Assembly (NCBI RefSeq): GCF_019423325.1
Contig: NZ_JAHZBQ010000001.1
Coordinates: forward strand, 372,001 to 436,000
Reading direction: 5' to 3'
DNA length: 64,000 bases
DNA from: Campylobacter sp.
GTDB lineage: Bacteria > Campylobacterota > Campylobacteria > Campylobacterales > Campylobacteraceae
The notes beneath the pieces were generated by a model. The model ran no database searches. It was not told the DNA's origin and saw only the letters and a program-made list of their open reading frames with translations. Position 1 is the stretch's first letter. Each line of letters starts with the position of its first letter. Below, piece after piece: positions 61,166-64,000 of the stretch. The position numbers and the translations under genes are program-made.

Positions 61166-62986
61166 ATGTGGCAAAGAGATAAAAGCTCCTCGGTCGGTAT
61201 GATTATTGTGATGTTTATATTCGTGCCGGCGGCGCTTTTTGTATTTTTGGCGATTTTATATTTTTGGGGCAGCACTGAGCGCAAGCTACCGCGCCTGGAT
61301 GTCAATGAAACCAACAGCGCGATCCGTGGCGCGATAATCGCAAAAGATAATTATGTCGCGGCAAATTCCGTCAAACTCTATAAAGTTAGCGTCGATGCAC
61401 GTAGCATCGATAAAAACAAGCTTGATCTTTTCGTGCGGCTATACTGCATCTACACGGGTGATAGCGAAAAGCGCGTCAAAAGCGCGATCGAGGGCTCTGG
61501 CGGTACGACCGTGCTGTCGTATAAGATCGACGCCAAAACCGCCGTGCATCTAAAAGAACTTGCGTATAAGTTAAATTTAAAAAAGGTCTTTGTCAGCTTC
61601 ATAGGCTCAAACGGCAGGTTAAATCCGCCTATCCGCATGAGCGTGAGCGAAAGCGGCGAGAAGCGCAGCTACAATGTCGGCGATTCGCTCACTCCGTTAA
61701 TCGGCTATATCAATAAAAAAGAGGTTGATGGCATCACCAAAGTTAGCGGAATTAAGGGGATCGAGAAGTACTATGAGTATTATCTAGCGCCGGTTAGAGA
61801 TGAGTTTATCGTGGGCCCGCGCGATATCGGCGGCAATATCATTCTAGAGCGTAGCAGCAAAAAAACGGGCAGGATCGACGGCTACAACGTCCGTCTAAGC
61901 GTGCCACTAACGCTGCAAAGAAAAATAGAGCGCCTAAGCGATGAGGGCGCTGATAATTACGATGCGCGAGAAATCGTGGTGGGCATTATGAACTCCAAAA
62001 CGGGCAAAATTTTATCCCTTGCGACCAATGCCCGCTATGACCCCTCAAACATCACGAAAAACGATCTTAAGAATTTAAATTTTACCGCGAGCGAATACGC
62101 CTACGAAGTGGGCTCGATTATGAAGCCGATAATTTTCGCAATCGCCTATGATGCCAAAGCCGTCAAACCGGGCGAGATCATCAATACCTATAACGGCAGC
62201 TATAAGCTTGGTACTCGCACGATCCGCGACACGCATCCTGCAAAGCAGATGAGCGGCGAGGAGATCATCATCCACAGCTCAAATATTGGAATGATTAAAA
62301 TTTCAGAGCGGCTGGAGGGGCAGGCTATTTATGACGGGCTTATGAACTTTGGTATGTCGCAAAAAACAGGCATTGATCTACCGTATGAGCAAAGTGGAAA
62401 TATCCCAAGCATCAAAAGCCTGAATAATAAAATTTACAAAGCTACGATCAGCTATGGCTACGGCGCGCAGATGACCTTCCTTCAGATGCTAAACGCTTAC
62501 ACCGTCTTTAACAACGGCGGCGTGATGATCAGCCCGCGTCTAGTCGAAAATCTAGAAAATAACGGCAAAACTTACATCGTCAACGAAAGCGAAACCCGCC
62601 AGGTAATCTCTAAACCTACCGCTGACGTAATAAAAGGAATTTTAATCAAAACGGTTGAGAGCGGCACGGGGCGCAAAGGGCGGGTAGCGGGGCTGCAAAT
62701 CGGCGGCAAGACGGGCACTGCGCGTATCGCTAAGGGGGGCGGCTATTCGAGCGCCTATAACAGCTCGTTTTTCGGCTTTGCCAACGACGCGGACACCAGC
62801 TACACGATTGGCGTTTTGGTGCGCGAGCCTAAAAGGGGCAGCTATTACGCTGCTCAAAACGCGCTGCCGATCTTTAAGCGGGCGGTAGGAATTTTGATAG
62901 AGGAGGGCTATCTAAAGCCCGCAGCCGACGCAAACGCCACGCAAAAGGTCGAGATCAAGGATGAGGCAGTTGAAATTAAAGATTAA
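61166..62986 (+). CDS. pbpB: Penicillin-binding protein 2/3 (FtsI/PbpB-type transpeptidase)
   Basis: A class B penicillin-binding protein that crosslinks peptidoglycan, probably in septal synthesis. One N-terminal membrane helix (residues 11-33), a dimerisation region with NETNSAIRGAII, and a transpeptidase domain with SxxK at S317-K320 (EVGSIMKPIIF), SxN at 371-373 (SSNIGM) and KTG in IGGKTGTARI. At 606 residues it matches C. jejuni PbpB (Cj0525c) in size. A tail rich in Ala, Glu and Lys follows residue 590. The gene appears to be transcribed with the preceding run, 62 bases after aat. Confidence 0.92.
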   Translation: MWQRDKSSSVGMIIVMFIFVPAALFVFLAILYFWGSTERKLPRLDVNETNSAIRGAIIAKDNYVAANSVKLYKVSVDARSIDKNKLDLFVRLYCIYTGDSEKRVKSAIEGSGGTTVLSYKIDAKTAVHLKELAYKLNLKKVFVSFIGSNGRLNPPIRMSVSESGEKRSYNVGDSLTPLIGYINKKEVDGITKVSGIKGIEKYYEYYLAPVRDEFIVGPRDIGGNIILERSSKKTGRIDGYNVRLSVPLTLQRKIERLSDEGADNYDAREIVVGIMNSKTGKILSLATNARYDPSNITKNDLKNLNFTASEYAYEVGSIMKPIIFAIAYDAKAVKPGEIINTYNGSYKLGTRTIRDTHPAKQMSGEEIIIHSSNIGMIKISERLEGQAIYDGLMNFGMSQKTGIDLPYEQSGNIPSIKSLNNKIYKATISYGYGAQMTFLQMLNAYTVFNNGGVMISPRLVENLENNGKTYIVNESETRQVISKPTADVIKGILIKTVESGTGRKGRVAGLQIGGKTGTARIAKGGGYSSAYNSSFFGFANDADTSYTIGVLVREPKRGSYYAAQNALPIFKRAVGILIEEGYLKPAADANATQKVEIKDEAVEIKD

Positions 62987-63473
62987 ATTTGCTAAATTTC
63001 GCAAGGTTTTTTAAAATTTTGCGGCGACGAAATTTCACGGAATTTAGCGCGACTTTTGAAATTTTAAGGCGTTTAAATTTTAAGGCGTTTAAATTTTACG
63101 GCGCGGAATTTTGGCGGCGTAAAATTTAGCGGCGCAAAATTTTAACGGCACGGCGATGGAATTTTATCGCGACGCGGGATTTTGGCGCGGTAGTAAAATT
63201 TTATCACGGCTTGAAATTTTGCATGGCGCCGCTCGCTGCACTAAAGCAACTGAATTTTATCGTGATGTGAAATTCGGTGCGGCGTAAAATTCCGTATCAA
63301 GACAAAATTTTAAATTTGCCGTCGCGCAAGTAAAACGGCGAGCGAGCCTGTGGCGTTAAATTTTTAAGACGCAGCGCTATAAATTCGCGCCGTATGTTTG
63401 CGCAACTGCGAAATTTAGCGAGTTTGGCTGCGTAATTTAACGATGAAATTTAACGCAAAGAAAAGAGGAAAAT
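62987..63473. repeat. Gene-free stretch with AT repeats and a 16-bp tandem repeat
   Basis: No gene is seen in 487 bases. ATTTTAAGGCGTTTAA is present in two exact tandem copies (63061-63076 and 63077-63092) and a degenerate third copy. Around it AAATTT/AAAATTTT blocks alternate with GGCGGCG-type pieces at about 20-base intervals. Confidence 0.75.
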
Positions 63474-64000
63474 ATGAAAGCAAATGAGGGAAAAATGAAA
63501 ATAGCGATAATCGGGCTTGGCTACGTTGGGCTTCCTTTGGCGGCGGCGTTTGCCGCGAAACACGAGGTCGTGGGCTTTGACGTCTCGCAAGAGCGCATAG
63601 ACGAGCTGCGCGGCGGGCACGATCGCACGCTGGAGCTTAGCGACGAGGAGCTTGCTGCGGCGATTCAAAACGGGCTTAAATTTAGCGCAAAGCTAGATGA
63701 TATGAGGCAGAGCAATTTTTACATCGTGTGCGTGCCCACTCCCGTAGATAGGCTAAATCGCCCAGATCTCACGCCGCTAATCAAGGCCAGCGAAAGCGTC
63801 GGAGCCGTGCTTAAAAAGGGCGACATCGTCGTGTATGAAAGCACCGTCTATCCGGGCGCTACGGAGGAGGACTGCGTACCGGTGTTGCAGCGCACGAGCG
63901 GGCTAAAATTTAACCGCGATTTTTTCTGCGGATATTCGCCCGAGCGGATCAATCCGGGCGATAAAATTCACACCGTCACGAAGATCAAAAAGATCGTCTC
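63474..64000 (+). CDS. UDP-sugar/nucleotide-sugar dehydrogenase, N-terminal part (cut by window edge)
   Basis: The family oxidises UDP-N-acetylhexosamines or UDP-glucose (WbpA/TviB-like) to uronates for capsule or O-antigen synthesis. The NAD-binding start KIAIIGLGYVGLPLAAAF is followed by VGFDVSQERIDELR, FYIVCVPTPVD, VVYESTVYPGATEEDC and SPERINPGDK, characteristic of the TviB/WbpA branch. The gene starts at ATG 63474 (AGAGGAA upstream) or at ATG 63495 seven codons later, after GAGGG; the latter opens directly on the domain. The C-terminal part lies beyond the window. It may begin a surface-polysaccharide cluster. Confidence 0.88.
   Translation, partial: MKANEGKMKIAIIGLGYVGLPLAAAFAAKHEVVGFDVSQERIDELRGGHDRTLELSDEELAAAIQNGLKFSAKLDDMRQSNFYIVCVPTPVDRLNRPDLTPLIKASESVGAVLKKGDIVVYESTVYPGATEEDCVPVLQRTSGLKFNRDFFCGYSPERINPGDKIHTVTKIKKIV

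Noticed and set aside
1..64000. Insertion sequences, prophage, tRNA or rRNA genes
   Set aside because: No transposase, integrase, phage structural gene, tRNA fold or rRNA signature was seen on either strand.

Overview
The window looks like a piece of a Campylobacter chromosome. Several blocks keep the gene order I recall from C. jejuni: nadE/lpxK/thrC/kdsB next to a divergent metallo-hydrolase; ligA/tlyA/ribF; nth/peb4/fba followed by a MotA-like and an OmpA-like gene; pyk/mqo; dba/dsbI; and metK/sstT/pepF/helicase/truB/ispE/smpB/thioredoxin/clpS/clpA/aat. The DNA is much richer in G+C than C. jejuni, which points to a high-GC, probably oral species such as C. gracilis, C. showae or C. rectus; that species guess is inference. 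I see no rRNA, tRNA, transposase, phage gene or CRISPR array.

Layout. 1-11.3 kb: one long minus-strand run from nadE through a DegT-type protein, lpxK, argB, thrC, kdsB, ligA, an unknown ORF, tlyA, a lipocalin lipoprotein and ribF (cut by the window edge). Many of its junctions overlap. It mixes NAD and FAD synthesis, lipid A/Kdo supply and amino-acid synthesis. 11.4-18.6 kb: a metallo-hydrolase, cmoB, two tandem transglutaminase-like paralogues (one with a Tat leader, one without), a MerT/MerP-like pair and pepD. 18.9-28.7 kb: an unknown solenoid-like protein, nth, peb4-fbaA, a MotAB/ZorAB-like motor pair, a Sel1-repeat protein, hisD and a small periplasmic protein. 29-41.4 kb: an accessory strip, all on the minus strand and mostly exported. 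It includes an ecotin-type protease inhibitor, a YbaK-type deacylase, lipoproteins, two paralogous Trp-rich repeat proteins and the dba-dsbI disulfide pair. 41.4-48 kb: pyk, mqo, an orphan TRAP-type binding protein, a 1.06 kb gap, then metK. 48.2-61.1 kb: sstT, pepF and the plus-strand run of helicase, truB, ispE, smpB, thioredoxin, clpS, clpA and aat. 61.2-64 kb: a division-type penicillin-binding protein, then a nucleotide-sugar dehydrogenase cut by the window end.

Two features cut across the window. First, gaps between genes are filled with short AT palindromes of the AATTTTAAAATT type alternating with GC-rich pieces, in places forming arrays with a period of about 40-60 bp. Second, several housekeeping proteins (RibF, TlyA, ThrC, LpxK, PepF and the YbaK homologue) carry low-complexity extra segments between or before conserved domains, often encoded by similar AAATTT-containing DNA. 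The best leads are this repeat/insertion phenomenon, the MotAB/ZorAB-like pair, the DegT-family protein without the PLP lysine, the ecotin homologue in a strip of secreted proteins, and the absence of csrA from its usual place between truB and ispE.
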